35,364 nucleotides of DNA from Phellopilus nigrolimitatus (lineage: Eukaryota > Basidiomycota > Agaricomycetes > Hymenochaetales > Hymenochaetaceae): positions 1-35,364 of the forward strand of contig JAJOHG010000265.1 of NCBI GenBank assembly GCA_021029095.1. Reading direction: 5' to 3'. A program made the translations under genes and the position numbers. Shown piece after piece: positions 11,461 to 22,579 of the stretch (positions are counted from its first letter, which is position 1; every line of letters begins with the position of its first letter). The notes under the pieces were generated by a model. That model was not told the DNA's origin, did no database searches, and was given only the letters and a program-made list of their open reading frames with translations.

Positions 11461-12114
11461 TTTGCTGGATGACAAGCTGTTGGAGGCGAGAAGCTTCGAC
11501 TTTGCTAGCTAAAGGCACGGAGTCGACGGTTTATATATGATTCGCCTTGATTTGATTTAGTTGCGAACAACGCTGGTTACTTCAGGCTCCGCTGGGAATC
11601 CAAAGAAGGCTGTGTTCCATGTTGTCTGAAATAACCTGCTGTCGGTGATTCGAAAGAAAAACACAAGGAGAGCCTTAGAGGATTTGCTGTTCTGTATGTA
11701 AGTAAACAGCAGGTCGGACACTATTTATACACCAGGCACGTCAATGATAAGGAACAACAAAGGGTTTCTGCATTCACGTACCTGGTGTATAAGTATCCAT
11801 ATCAATGGAAAGCTACAGTCACGAAGCAATAGGAAATCGAACAAAACCAAAATTGAGTTCGGAGAGCTCGCGACAGAAGTTTGAAAGCAAGGAAAAAGAC
11901 AGAATGAGAGAATCCTGATATACGAGATTCTGCCTAATAATATGCATCAGTATAAGCGATCAAAGGGTAGAAAGACAAAGCAGACCTATCTTCTTCAGAT
12001 TCATGGGTCCCACGGAGGAAGTCCATGGTGGCATTAGGCAAGAGGTCGTGATGGGATCGGCGGATCGACAAAACGAAAATGGAATGAAAATAATGTTTTC
12101 TCACGGTCTGGTGA
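11461..12114. other. Upstream region of the MuiA-like gene
   Basis: There are about 650 bases without a supported gene. The part next to 11460 should be the promoter; TTTATATATG near 11530 (+ strand) could be a TATA element. A 25 bp imperfect inverted repeat lies at 11722-11795. Confidence 0.4.
11722..11795. repeat. Imperfect inverted repeat, 25 bp arms
   Basis: The arms 11722-11746 (with TTATACACCAGG) and 11771-11795 (with CCTGGTGTATAA) match at about 21 of 25 positions around a 24 base loop. It could be a small fold-back element. The flanks show no clear target duplication. Confidence 0.5.
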
Positions 12115-12642
12115 CTACAATCGAACTCCGTACCAATCGTGTTGCATGAACGGCGTGAGCCTTACATCGACACCTTTTTCACTTACTAGTAAATGAGGAT
12201 TTGGACGAGCTCGCAATCGGAGGTCGTGTAGACCTGGTGACCAGCACTTCTGACTTGCCTCCTGACGCGCCTCCGCTCGAGTCGCTATAAACCCTCGTGC
12301 CAGATGCTCCATGCATTCGAACTCACTGCCTCTCTGTTCTCTTTTTTTTTTAAAATACATCCACTGCCTCTTTACATTCGAGACACGAGGAACGAACGCC
12401 GGTGAGTGACCATCGATCCACGGACCACAATAATAAAGCATTTCTATATCCAGCATGATCGACACCGATCGACACCGATCGACGCGAAGCGTCTCGACTA
12501 AAGCTTCACGCCCCGCAACGTACATTGAATCCACTTCACGACAAACAGCACGGGCAGAAAATTCCTTCCCGTATTGCGCTGGAACTCGAAGCCGCAAGCC
12601 AGTTACCAGGCGATGGCCGCACTCAGTCTCTAACCCTTGCAT
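12115..12642 (-). CDS. Hypothetical protein, 175 residues, uncertain
   Basis: This is an uninterrupted frame from ATG at 12642 to a stop at 12115. The product is basic, rich in Arg, Glu and Cys, with no signal peptide, membrane segment or motif that I recognise. A central stretch reads LYYCGPWIDGHSPAFVPR, followed by a Lys/Arg-rich run (VKRQWMYFKKKREQRG). No introns are needed. It lies alone between two larger minus-strand genes. The length alone is suggestive but could be chance in this fairly GC-rich stretch. Confidence 0.25.
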   Translation of the reverse strand: MQGLETECGHRLVTGLRLRVPAQYGKEFSARAVCREVDSMYVAGREALVETLRVDRCRSVSIMLDIEMLYYCGPWIDGHSPAFVPRVSNVKRQWMYFKKKREQRGSEFECMEHLARGFIATRAEARQEASQKCWSPGLHDLRLRARPNPHLLVSEKGVDVRLTPFMQHDWYGVRL

Positions 12643-13956
12643 TGTTGCCTTCCTTCTTTTCTCGCCTTTTCAGTACATGTAGTTTAACACACCTATAATC
12701 ACCCAAGCTCATATCTACTATCAAAACCGCGCACATTTGCAATAAACTATCTTCTCCCTTGTCTCGTGTTATATCGCGCCATTCTGTACCAGCGTGTCAC
12801 ATGCAGCTGATGTGCGTGTACATTTATATACATGTATAGTGTGTGTGTTGTCTGGTGTGCCGACCTCTGGAACCCAAAAGCATTGGAGCAGTTGTATTCC
12901 TCCTCCAGTCTGGGGTATCTATCACAAAGATACTTATAACTCGAGGGCACGGCTAACCGGCGTTGCTGATTGTAGTTTTTTTTTCTGCTCTGCTATTGAT
13001 CTCGTCAGACAGATCACATGCTCTGTCTGCAGCATAAGCACGAACGAGGACAAAGTCATGGAAAAGATTATCGAGCTCGTGAAAGATCTCTTGGTTTGAG
13101 CGTCGATGGGTCAATCGAGTCTGAGCAAACTGCTGTGGAAGTAGAGTAGACTTGGTGGATAAATTGAGTACAGATATCTAAAAATAAAAAGACAGCAGAC
13201 AGTCAATGAAGGGTTTGAATATGTAAATAGGTAAAAATTGGGTTAAAAGAGGGTGATGAAGTGTATCAGGCGTACTGGCTTACTTATAACAACAAGAAAA
13301 AGTGTGCGATATACGGCAAGCCGGTTTCGGCGTACTCGGCGTACCACATGAATTCTCCAGCATATCGTAGGTCATGCAGACTTTAGAAATCCGACGAAAA
13401 TGAGCCTCCCAGACCATGGTGGCAGAAGTCATTATACGGCCGAACATTGTTCAATTGCTACTCGCGTCAGCAATACACTTGAGTTATTGCTTTTTCAAAT
13501 TATTCGGTCTTCAGACGAGCTTATAAAATCTCGCAATGGCACAAAAAAGATCAATTAAATTACAATCAATAGCAATAGATACATGTTGGAATCGAGCATA
13601 ACGGAATACAAAGAATTCTCGATAGGACGAATCAAAAAGAGAAATAATGATACGAATCGGTCCAGCCTCGGTCAAAGTCATAAACAAGTTGTGCAGTCAC
13701 AATCACAGTTCCGGAGAAAAAAAGATAGAAAAAGATAATACTCGTTGACGGTCCCTGATATCGCTTCCCATCGTCCACCATTACGACCATCCCCTTTCCA
13801 GTGGCCTCCCTACGCACTATCACCTCGCGAATCAGAACATCCTCCAAACCGTTCATCCTGGCTTTGAGGTTCACGACGCACACCGTTGTCACGGAGATCA
13901 TCTCCTAAAGCATTTTGGCCATGACGTTCAGCGGGGTTGCGGTCATCATAGCGACT
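12643..13956. other. 1.3 kb without a supported gene
   Basis: I see no convincing gene. A 306 bp open frame at 12794-13099 (+) starts with GTG and has no family features. The right end (13750-13956) is coding-like on the minus strand in the same frame as the neighbouring gene, beyond its stop codon; it may be a former C-terminus or its 3' UTR. Confidence 0.4.
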
Positions 13957-16900
13957 TTAATCGCTGGACGAGCCGTTACGGTCGCGTTCATCCCAACGCC
14001 GACTATCACTTGAAGTTTCACTTCCAGGAGGTCCATGGTCATTCGAGCTGGGGCGTGGGCGCAGAACGTTGTCGCCAATACGTCTGTCACATCCGTCAGG
14101 AACACGTCGCTCATTCCTGGCGGCAGCGTCGGCCAGGGAAGCTATAGCGGTAGACGCAGACATCCTAGGAGACACAGAAGATTCAGAGGGCGCGTCATCA
14201 GGGGTTGAAGCCGAAGAATCCCTAGCAGGTATAAAGGGTTCGGAGGGCTCGATATTATCAGAGATCGGTGCCGAAGAGATCCTAGGAGACATCGAGGGCT
14301 CGGAAGAAAAAGCAACACTATCAGAGGTCGAAGCTGAAGAGGCCGAGGACGCAACATTGTCAGGGGTTGAGACCGGAGAAGCATCGTCTGCATCATCCCA
14401 GAAAGGCATGTCCTTGAATATCGCGACGCGTTGCTCCCGAGCACGTTTCCGAGCAGGTCCTCCGCCGCCTCGCCGGTTGGCAGATCTCTTCACCCAAGCA
14501 ACTTCTTTTTTCGCGACCTCAGGTACCTCGTCGGCCGAAGAGACGGAGCAGATTGCATTTCGGCAGGAACCAGAGTAGACGAGGGCTCAGACGGCAAAGT
14601 TCCCGCGGCATTTTCGAGAGACGAGAACGAGTCAACGCAAGTATCAGAAGTAGGAGTAGACGAGTCTGCATCACAAAGCGTCGAGTCCATGACGATTGCG
14701 TTTTCAAGCGACGGGAAAGCTGGGAGGGTCGAGGTGTCCTCGAGATCAACGACCTTTCCTTCTTCGTTCTCCGACGATTCCAGGGACGTCGCTGAAACCT
14801 CCGATTCATCAGAGTTCGGAATGACGCTTTCCATAGGGCCGATTTCACTCGAGTCTCCCAGGGGTTCAGTGCTCTCGAGTATCACCATGAGCTCGGAAGT
14901 ACCAAGTCCAGAGTCGGCAGCATGCGTGCCTTCCTCAATCGAAGAACCAGAAGACGAATCACCCGCTGCAGACAGCGCATCGTCCGAGAGCACCGCCGAA
15001 GATGTCTCACCGAGCAAGTTGTCGATCTTCATTGCGTTGACGACCTCCACGCCTTCGTCCTCGACGTCTGAGTTCTTCTGGTTATCAGCGCTCTCGAATA
15101 TGTCCATAGGCTGAAGGGTACCATCAGGTTGAGAGTCCACAGTGTGCGCACCGTTCTCGATCGAGAGACCATGAGTCAGGTCAACCATTACAGATAGAGC
15201 GTCGTCGCAGAGCGTCGCTGAAGATCCAAAGCTGAGCAAGGACTCGGCGTCGACCGCGTCGATGAGTTCTGAGCCTTCGACTTCAACGTCATAACTAGTC
15301 GACGATCCCATCTCCGCCTCCTTCTGGTCCGCTTTCTCGTACGCGAACACGACCTCAGATACGACAGATGCCTCCGGTGCAGAGACGACGTTGCTCGACA
15401 AAGACATCTCCGTTATGTTCGCGTCCTCGTCACTCGAAGCAGAGGTTGGAAGAGAAGTAAGCAAGATGGCGTCGTTGACAGTAATCTCATTAGCAACAGG
15501 TCGCTGTAAAAGGTGTAAGCAGAGCGGACTGAATACGCTCATACAAAACTTACCAGAATGCCATCGTCGATCGAGTCGTTATTCACCGTGATAAGAACAT
15601 CGTCTTCCTTTTCCAGATCCGAAATCTCGATTTCTGACTCTTCTGCAGTCTCTTCGGTCTCTCGAGAACCAGTATAGACAAAGATATCCTCGACGAGACT
15701 CCTGAAATTGCTTGTACCCTAATAAAGACTCATCGATAAGCGGATGCTGCTATCCCATGAGGATACATGCTTACCAAGACGAAGCAAAACAATGCGTATG
15801 TCTCGCCTTTACTCGAACGCATGATTAGAACACATCGGATGATCTAGTACATGGACGATATCAGAACTGCGTTCAAAACGACGCATTGCCTATTAACGTA
15901 CCTTGTAGATCAAGGCTACGTACTGAAAGAGCGAACTGAATGTTGAAACGATCCACATCTTGAGCATCAATGTGAACTTTGAAGCCTGCAATTGCGGCTT
16001 GAACGTCAGTAGGCCCTAGATGCGAGCCGGTTGTAAACTCACGATGACTCCAAAAGAAACTAGAATCGCTTTAAGAAACACTCCGATAACAGCGAATCCC
16101 TCGATGATTTTTCTCAAGTCTGGACTAGGTGACTGCGATCGCATCGAAGGCGCGAACTTTGAGTCCGCGCCTGTGATTTCGATGGACGGCTCGACGTTGG
16201 CGGCCTTAAAGACCAGCTCTGCGTCGGCGTCCTCGGTGTCATTCCCCGCGTGTGCGACAATGTCTGCAGCAAGTGCTGGGATCGACGGCGTGGCAGGTAC
16301 GTCGGCCTTGAGACCTGGGTTCCGGATTACAACCATGTCCTTGCATTCCGAAAGTCGGACACGGGCGTAAGAGTCGGTAAACATTACGCAGCGGTAGCTG
16401 TTGTTGTCAACAGGAGCCTTGGACGACGTGAGCAGGAGCCAAGTGGGAGTAAGAGAAACTTACCATGGTCGCCCCTGATTTCTCATCCTCGCTCAGGTTG
16501 TCGTGGTCTGCGTTTGGAGATGGGTCGTTCTCCGAGTATGAAGTTTCGATCTCGTCTTCAGATTCTCTTGATGTCATGATACGAGAGGACGCGTTAGCGG
16601 CCATTTCGGCGCGGGCGAGTGATATGTCTTCGAGAATGTCTTTCTGATATAGTAGGGCGCCATAAATTAGTACAGCGATTGCTGCCTAAGAAGCCCGGAC
16701 ATGTGAGCGGATATTAGACTATCCAAAGAAGAGAGCACGTACAATGATACAGAGCGAGGCCAGCATAGTTTCATAAGTCATAGCTGCCAGAGAAGAGACC
16801 TGTCGCAAACGAAAGCGTGAGCCGTCGAATACAATGGATAAAGCGCATTTGAATAGCTCACAAGGCGTACAACAGCTGCGTCGTAGACATAGTGTGCGAT

Positions 16901-17843
16901 TGATCCAAACCGATAATAGATGCGCTCCCTGATGACAATAGCGAGCTTGAAGGTTGTTAAAGCCTATCACCGCAGCGGGTATGTTAATAGATCATGGTAG
17001 CACGAAATGGAGCAGACGCACGATAGTCACAAGGTGTACTCCAATTGCAGAGAACTCATTAATAATCTCTCTGATCACTGAGGCGAGTGACTGCACTTGC
17101 AGTGGCGGCGCGAACTCTGGGTCCGCGCCTGCGATTTTGATGGACGGGTCGACGTTGGCGGCCTTAAAGACCAGCTCTGCGTTGGCGTCCTCGGTGGCAT
17201 TTCCCGCGTGTGCGACAATGTCTGCAGCAAGCGTTGGGATCGACGGCGTGGTACCTGACGGCGTGGTATCGGACGGTGTAGCATCAGACAGCGTGGCATC
17301 GGTAAGCGCAATGGGTTGTTCGACGTGAGCGGCATACGCCTTCTCAACGTCGGCAACCCCCATCCCAGCGTCATCAGAGACCGTGATAGATGTGTAGTTA
17401 CCATGTGCGAAGTGTTCGTCGACTGATTCCGGAAGCTCGAGGAGCTCGATGACGGGCGGGGATGAGAAGCATGCGGGGGTGGCAAAGGCCTGTCCAATAT
17501 TGTCGTACGGCGTGTATTCCGGGTGCCTAGGTGCGTAGTCCGATGCGAGGGTGGAAGACGGTGCAGGGGTGGATCCGAGGGAGGTGGCAAGGTCTTCGCC
17601 GCCGCATTGGAACAGCGTGGAGAGGAAGTCCGGATTGACTGACTGGGTGGCAAGGTCTAGCACCGGGTCGCTCTTGAAGGACTGTGCGCCGTACAGGGTC
17701 TGTGCAAACGAGTACGAGGTGTCGAAGTCATACTTGTTTACATAGCCGGGCTGGCGGACGTGGAGGGTGCGGTCGTCGTTGACGGGGGGAATAAGGGACA
17801 GGACGAGGGAGAGAGTCGAGGCGAATCCCCGGAGGAACAGCAT
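13957..17843 (-). CDS. Unrecognised two-module multi-span membrane protein with long acidic Ser-rich tail
   Basis: I do not recognise a family. Ten exons join in phase 0: 17843-17022, 16963-16862, 16799-16743, 16685-16464, 16417-16043, 15985-15902, 15843-15775, 15718-15554, 15503-14571 and 14526-13957, giving about 1,132 residues. A signal-like N-terminus (MLFLRGFASTLSLVLSLI) precedes a lumenal-type domain ending in a 5-residue repeat (DATLS DATPS DTTPS GTTPS). Hydrophobic segments follow: GVHLVTIALTTFKLAIVI; SSLAAMTYETMLASLCII; AAIAVLIYGALLY. A second module repeats the first: AADIVAHAGN then AELVFKAANV again, then new segments (FAVIGVFLKAILVSFGVIV, WIVSTFSSLFQYVALIY). The last 500 residues are acidic and Ser-rich, ending with basic patches (KRSANRRGGGGPARKRAREQ). 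The splice at 14570-14527 is only 44 bp with a GTTCCT donor; a frameshift there is the alternative. All donors except that one are canonical. Confidence 0.6.
16150..16292 (-). repeat. Intragenic duplicated exon block, second copy
   Basis: This block encodes AADIVAHAGNDTEDADAELV and the following residues. It matches 17108-17250 with about 94% identity over the best 109 bases (6 differences). Flanking exon parts and introns are far less similar, which suggests a recent module duplication or gene conversion limited to this block. Confidence 0.85.
17108..17250 (-). repeat. Intragenic duplicated exon block, first copy
   Basis: This block encodes AADIVAHAGNATEDANAELV and the following residues inside exon 1 of the two-module membrane protein. 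It is the partner of 16150-16292. It is preceded in the protein by a 4 x 15 bp degenerate tandem repeat (about 17245-17305) that is not present in the second copy. Confidence 0.85.
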
Positions 17844-18180
17844 GTTTCCCGGGTTGCTGTTGGGAGTGCTTCGAGTGGAGGGTGCTTCTGCTGCTGGAGG
17901 GGAGATGGGGGAGCGAAGTCAAGAAACGAATGAGAGAGACGGGAGTGGCAGGCGGGTATTTATGGGCAGCAAGAATTATGTCAGGAACGCGCTCTCGGAA
18001 GCGCAACAAGACGCGTCGGTGGCGGGAATTTCCCTGTTTTGGACAGACTTCTTCCACTTGGTGACATGTATGACGTCTCGCGTGACGCAAACATTCGACA
18101 GCAGTCTCCCGGGTTGGGTGGCGGGTAATTCGGCTGCAAACAGGTGGTTTTTAATAAATTAGGGTACGACCGAAAACAAA
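17844..18180. other. Upstream region of the two-module membrane protein gene
   Basis: About 340 bases between this gene's start codon and segment B. TATTTATGG near 17957 (+) is AT-rich, but no certain TATA box faces the gene. I see no other gene. Confidence 0.35.
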
Positions 18181-18759
18181 AGTCTATAGCATGCGTGACC
18201 ATTGTGTGCTCACGGGAAAAAAGGAATAAATAAGTACGCATGCGATGGAGATAATGTATAAGGAGTCAGGACACTCGAATAAACAAGCACAAAGTCGATT
18301 TCAACATATCTGTATTTATTCTTTAACTCATTCCAATTTTCAGTTTCAGGACGGAGGATTGCACGTACAACAAAAGGCGAGTCGTGAGCGGCCCACATCC
18401 TTGTTCTACAGCCAGAAGTCTACGAGTATCATGCTGGAAAGTTACGGAGTAGCGATAGGGCGCCCTTCAGAACAATGGTGCTCATCAGCATCATTGTCAA
18501 TACGGCGCCGGAGCACTTCAGGCGAGTTGGCATGTAGTCGATGAATTAGATCGTGTTCTGCATGATAGAGAGGATTGATGGGGTAGAGCGATCGAGCAGA
18601 TGAAGAAGCTTTGGACGATGAGGACGAGCTCCCGGGCTTTTGTCGTTCATGGTGGAAAGACGGATCAAGATTAAGCAGCTGACTTCAGTGTCACAACGTA
18701 ATGCCTACCTGCGAGCCTTTCATTTCCTCTGTTAGTCTTTGATTCATTCGCACGCATGT

Positions 18760-20656
18760 TTAGATGCTCTCCATCTCCGACGTGTTTCTAGAATCGCGCA
18801 TCTCCCCAGCATCAATCGTTTCGGAAGCATTGCTCGCGAAATCGATAGAAACCAGAGGAACCCGCCAGTAGTCGTTTACTCCAGTTTCTGCAGAGACAGA
18901 TCGAAGATTTAGAATCATCCGCGAGGAGAGCATCGAATGAAAAATCCGTTGCATCCTGCACGTAGGATTTCATTTTACTTATAAGAATCAGGTTGATCGA
19001 TATTACTTAGTACTCACATGAGTAAGAGATCATAATAATCGCCCTGTAACATTGCATCAGAAGATTAGTTTGTGCTAACTCGAAAAATAAAATAGAAGAA
19101 GACGGGTCGCACACTTGCGCTACCCCTCAGTAATACCACAAAGTTTGCCGTTGATAAAGCTAGGGTACAAGGTTGAGTCAATCAAACGTCTTTCAGATTG
19201 ATGCTTTGTCAATGTACCGAATAAACAGAGGAAATACATTATTCCTGACCGCAACAAATACCTGCTTAGTTTCATATACTTCAGATGTGCCGATCATACT
19301 CACCGTCTCTATAAAATATTGTTAGAAGCGGGCCTGGTTGTATATTTTCGCGCCCTGATTATAGTCAGCTAACATCCTCCGGAGAAAAATGGTTTCCAAA
19401 GTGCGAACATTGTTTTACACCCTTCCATAGTGTCAAGAACACGATCACTACGAGTGACGTTAGTTGCACGCATTGATTGATGATGGAAAGAGAATATTAT
19501 ACCCCATTCCAAAGACATGAACATTGTGAATGTCAAGAACGACCCGTTAACGTTTGTGGAAACTATCACAACGCAAGGTATGATATTTGGAACGATCGAT
19601 CGTTGGACTTTCGAATGAATAAGTGAGTGGCTTTTTCCAAGCTCCCTAAGTATTTCGGACTTACTTGTCGATCCACTCGAGGTTCTGATGTATACAATGA
19701 TGAAGATGACGAAGCTTAGCTTCATAATGGTAAAAACAAAAGCATTGATAAACAGTTATTTTCCAATGAACATTATTGGAAACGAATCACACTCACAAGC
19801 ATCAAAGAAACGAGCGTAGAAAGGATGTACCCTGACCTTCCCCACAGCGCGTATGTGCGCACGGACATAATAACTGGAAAGAAGCCAGTCGCAGATGAAG
19901 TCAGGTGCTTGCATTGGTGAAGTAAGGGCGAACCTCCAGCAGTAAAGACGCCAAAACCAAACATGTCTTTCAGATGATGGTAATAAATTTTTTCTTATGG
20001 AATCTTCGGAATCTCATTTGATTCTGATGAACTCACACATGGAGGCGGTGAAAAATTTGTTGCAAAGCTAACAAGCTTCTCTTGAGCTTGATTTCCAGCC
20101 GATCATGATACCACGTACATTTGTGCCCAGGTTTGAATGGAACAAATCTGAAGATGGATGTTCGTTCGCATCTGATCAGATATAAAGCTCGACAGAAATG
20201 TGAAATCGACGCACAGACAAGCATGAAGGACGTGTCTATGAAAGCCGGGTATCTCGCGACAAAGAAGAGAAGGTTTCCGGTATTCAGCTTTGATTTCCAA
20301 ATAAGTTCGACCTTCAGATATGTCAAATTTAACGGCTCGTAATGATAAAGGCAGGACAGGAACCTCATCGCCGAATGTTATTAGATAATCGTAAACCTGA
20401 GATTTCACAATTAGATTTGAAGCATAAACAAAAATTATTTTAGCTGAACGACTTACAAGTACCGCAACACTGGCAACTGTTGTTATACATGTGAATACCA
20501 TTTCTCCACTACAATGAGGAAAGGGAAAAATTCACTGTTTATATACTGCAAACAAGTATACATCAGAGTTGAGCCAGAGATGGCACATTAAAAAGAAGGT
20601 AAAGTTACCTGAACGACATGGCTGTGACGTATAAAATCGGAAATTGTTTCAGTCAT
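18760..20656 (-). CDS. DUF6533-type seven-segment membrane protein, copy B
   Basis: The exon architecture is the same as in copy C (17 exons). The start ATG is at 20656 (MTETISDFIRHSHVVQ). Conserved segments are YINIASVAVL, VYDYLITFGDE, VELIWKSKLNTGNLLFF, LCNKFFTASMYMFGFGVF, TAGVIMSVRTYALWGRS, LLSFVIFIIVYIRTSSG, SFLTFTMFMSLEW, VIVFLTLWKGVKQ, RDGIMYFLCLFALSTANF, VVLLRGSAS and MQRIFHSMLSSRMILNLRS. The tail stops after SEMESI at 18760: a TAA replaces the CAA (Gln) codon that copy C has there, removing about 23 tail residues. The membrane core is intact, so the gene may be functional with a shorter cytosolic tail. Function is unknown; predicted plasma or internal membrane. Confidence 0.8.
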
Positions 20657-20740
20657 ATCCCGAGTTCACTATTTAGGCCTGCTTTGAACACTGGCAAGAA
20701 AGTAGAGGGTGGATAGACGCAGCTTCGGGGCTTGGACGTC

Positions 20741-20748
20741 CTTTATAG
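20741..20748 (-). promoter_or_regulatory. TATA box of DUF6533 copy B
   Basis: CTATAAAG on the minus strand, 85 bases before the start codon, conserved in position with copies A and C. Confidence 0.55.
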
Positions 20749-20977
20749 ATGGGAGACGGGGAGACGGGTCCTGTCAGAATCACATCTGATCATGAAATAG
20801 ATCTGATGCGGTCGTTAATAATGGTTACAGCACTGAACAGTACGCAAGTAGATATGCATGGAACGAGGATTCTTTCAGAAAAGGCATGACACTTGCATCC
20901 ATACAACGTCGATGCAACTCCCATCTGTCATACCAGAATTTGGGGATCGGTTTCGGATCTAGGAATTGTTCCCGAAT

Positions 20978-21109
20978 ATGAAGAGACTAGACCGCGAAAT
21001 GAGGGCATATAATGTCGAAATCCAACGTACCTCCGAATTCCAGAGGACAGGACGATCAAAGCGTCCGAAAGCAAAATATCAGGATAAGAAACATGCATCT
21101 GCTTGGTAA
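20978..21109 (+). other. Small ORF conserved between segments B and C
   Basis: This frame encodes 43 basic residues beginning MKRLDREMRAYNVEIQRTS and ending ASAW before a stop. Its partner in segment C (31124 downwards, minus strand) keeps the frame with about two thirds identical residues. It is divergent from the DUF6533 promoter. It could be a remnant exon of a gene caught at the duplication edge, or a chance open frame in duplicated DNA. No family is recognised. Confidence 0.25.
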
Positions 21110-21823
21110 GTCCACAACTTGAAGTGCTGCACAAGCAACATGACGGTCGCATTACTTTTCATCAGCCGAACTGTGAATCGTCGGGCTTCCAATACACAAC
21201 TGCCGGTATCAATCAACTCACCTTGACGAATAAATCATGCCATACAACGGTAATGATTCGGACATCACTCCGGTCTCACTGCTTGTGTTCCCTATGGGCC
21301 CGGCTTTCCGGGCTGTCATAGAACTGGGGAGTACGGACTCGTAGTTATCATCAAGACGTCAAACATTGAAATCCTGATATGGTTATCGCTGCGCATGAAT
21401 TCCGGAGATACGAAAATTCATGCAGAGTCTTATGTACCTTCTCAGCGCTTTGAATCTGACAGTCGCGGCGTGCGCGATAGCAGAAAGCCTATCCAAAAGC
21501 GCGATTAATGATAACCAGTATCAAGAAAGCGAAACACTTACTCTTCTCACTTTAAAATAGCAGGTTTCAGATATTGTACCCGAATGACGTGCCATCTGTG
21601 GACTCAGACCTATGTCCCTATCGTGTGCTCTTAGCGTGAAATTTCGAATCAAGTTGGTCCGCCAGCTGGCGCTCGTCTATGGTCCACATTAAACAGCGGA
21701 ACTGCTCAATAAAACCTCAACATCAAGTCACGGGGTTGAGGAAACAGCTAGCATTCGGTGAGAATTGTAGTTGCAGTTATACATTAATGAAACAAACACA
21801 AAGAATACCGACTGCATCCATGC
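21110..21823. other. 700 bases without a supported gene
   Basis: This lies between the edge of segment B and the 3' end of PRE1. Open frames such as 21679-21927 have no family features and partly overlap PRE1 on the other strand. Nothing structured was seen. Confidence 0.4.
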
Positions 21824-22579
21824 TCAGAACGACACATCACGCACACCGTCCTTGTCCACGACCTTCACTTTATAGTTGGAGCCACCAACGACGAGACGCT
21901 TCTGCACCTCGTCAATGCAGCGCTTGAGCGTCACTAAGCCCTCTTCAAGACTTGCATTTGGGTCGTGATACCTAATTGAAGCAACGGCCAGTCAACATAC
22001 AGTTTTGTCTTCAGATACGCCAGCATTAAACGCACCTGTCGAGTAAACCGAGTGCAAAGTATGCCCCGTATCCGTGTGCTGCAAACGGCACTTCCGCCAT
22101 CGTCCCGAGGTAGTCAATCCAGTACAACTTCGGTATCCCACCCATATCCTCCTGGCCCTCCAGGATCGCAGCGGCGCTCGTGTCAAAGCCACCGACAAGG
22201 AGGTTCACGGCGTATGGGGATCTTGAGCGAATCGAGTCTGCGAGCGCCCGCCTGATCCAGGACGCAGCTGACGATGGCCGGAGCTCGTGGTGGTGGCGAA
22301 TCTGGTGTAAACGCAGGTTGCGCTCGGCGTACTCCGCAAAGTGTACTGTGTCGCCTGGACGAGCATTTACGGGTCAATATGTCGTTAAAATTTCTGTTGT
22401 AATATGTCGAATGGCCAACGGCGCGCACCTGGCTCTCCAGAGTAAGTCATGACAAGATGAGGACCCAGCGTCTTTGTCTTGTCCTCGTCCGACTTCATTT
22501 TTACAATAGATCTCGCCGCTGTTGTATCCGAGGCAACGAGGACATATCCCCTCCCGATGAGTGCAAACGAGCATTCCAT
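21824..22579 (-). CDS. PRE1: 20S proteasome subunit beta type-2 (yeast Pre1/beta4)
   Basis: This is a non-catalytic beta subunit of the 20S proteasome core. The exons are 22579-22429, 22354-22036 and 21971-21824, encoding 205 residues, the usual size. It starts MECSFALIGRGYVLVASDTT, with no propeptide as expected for this subunit. It continues with ARSIVKMKSDEDKTKTLGPH, LVMTYSGEPGDTVHFAEYAE, NLRLHQIRHHHELRP, NLLVGGFDTSAAAILEGQE, PKLYWIDYLGTMAEVPFAAH and GYGAYFALGLLDRYHDPNAS. It ends in VGGSNYKVKVVDKDGVRDVS then F. Splice phases are consistent and no defect was found. Confidence 0.96.

Larger units (their letters stand above)
18180..21110. repeat. Duplicated segment B
   Basis: This is the second copy of the roughly 3 kb unit, in the same orientation as A. 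It shares with C an extra 150 bp beyond the promoter, ending near 21110, which A lacks. The left edge is near the CTATAGCATGCG word at 18183. B and C are the closest pair; for example the first exons read MTETISDFIRHS and MTETISGFIRHS, against MTEPISVFIRHV in A. Confidence 0.8.

Noticed and set aside
12457..12488. Short tandem repeat of about 10 bp (GATCGACACC, three units)
   Set aside because: Only about three units; ordinary simple repeat and not a CRISPR or regulatory array.
12794..13099. 101-codon open frame on the plus strand
   Set aside because: It starts with GTG, has no family features and no splice context; likely chance.
14069..15114. Long Ser/Glu-rich plus-strand frames opposite the two-module gene
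   Set aside because: Low-complexity coding DNA often stays open on the other strand; the minus strand has phase-consistent introns linking it to the membrane modules.
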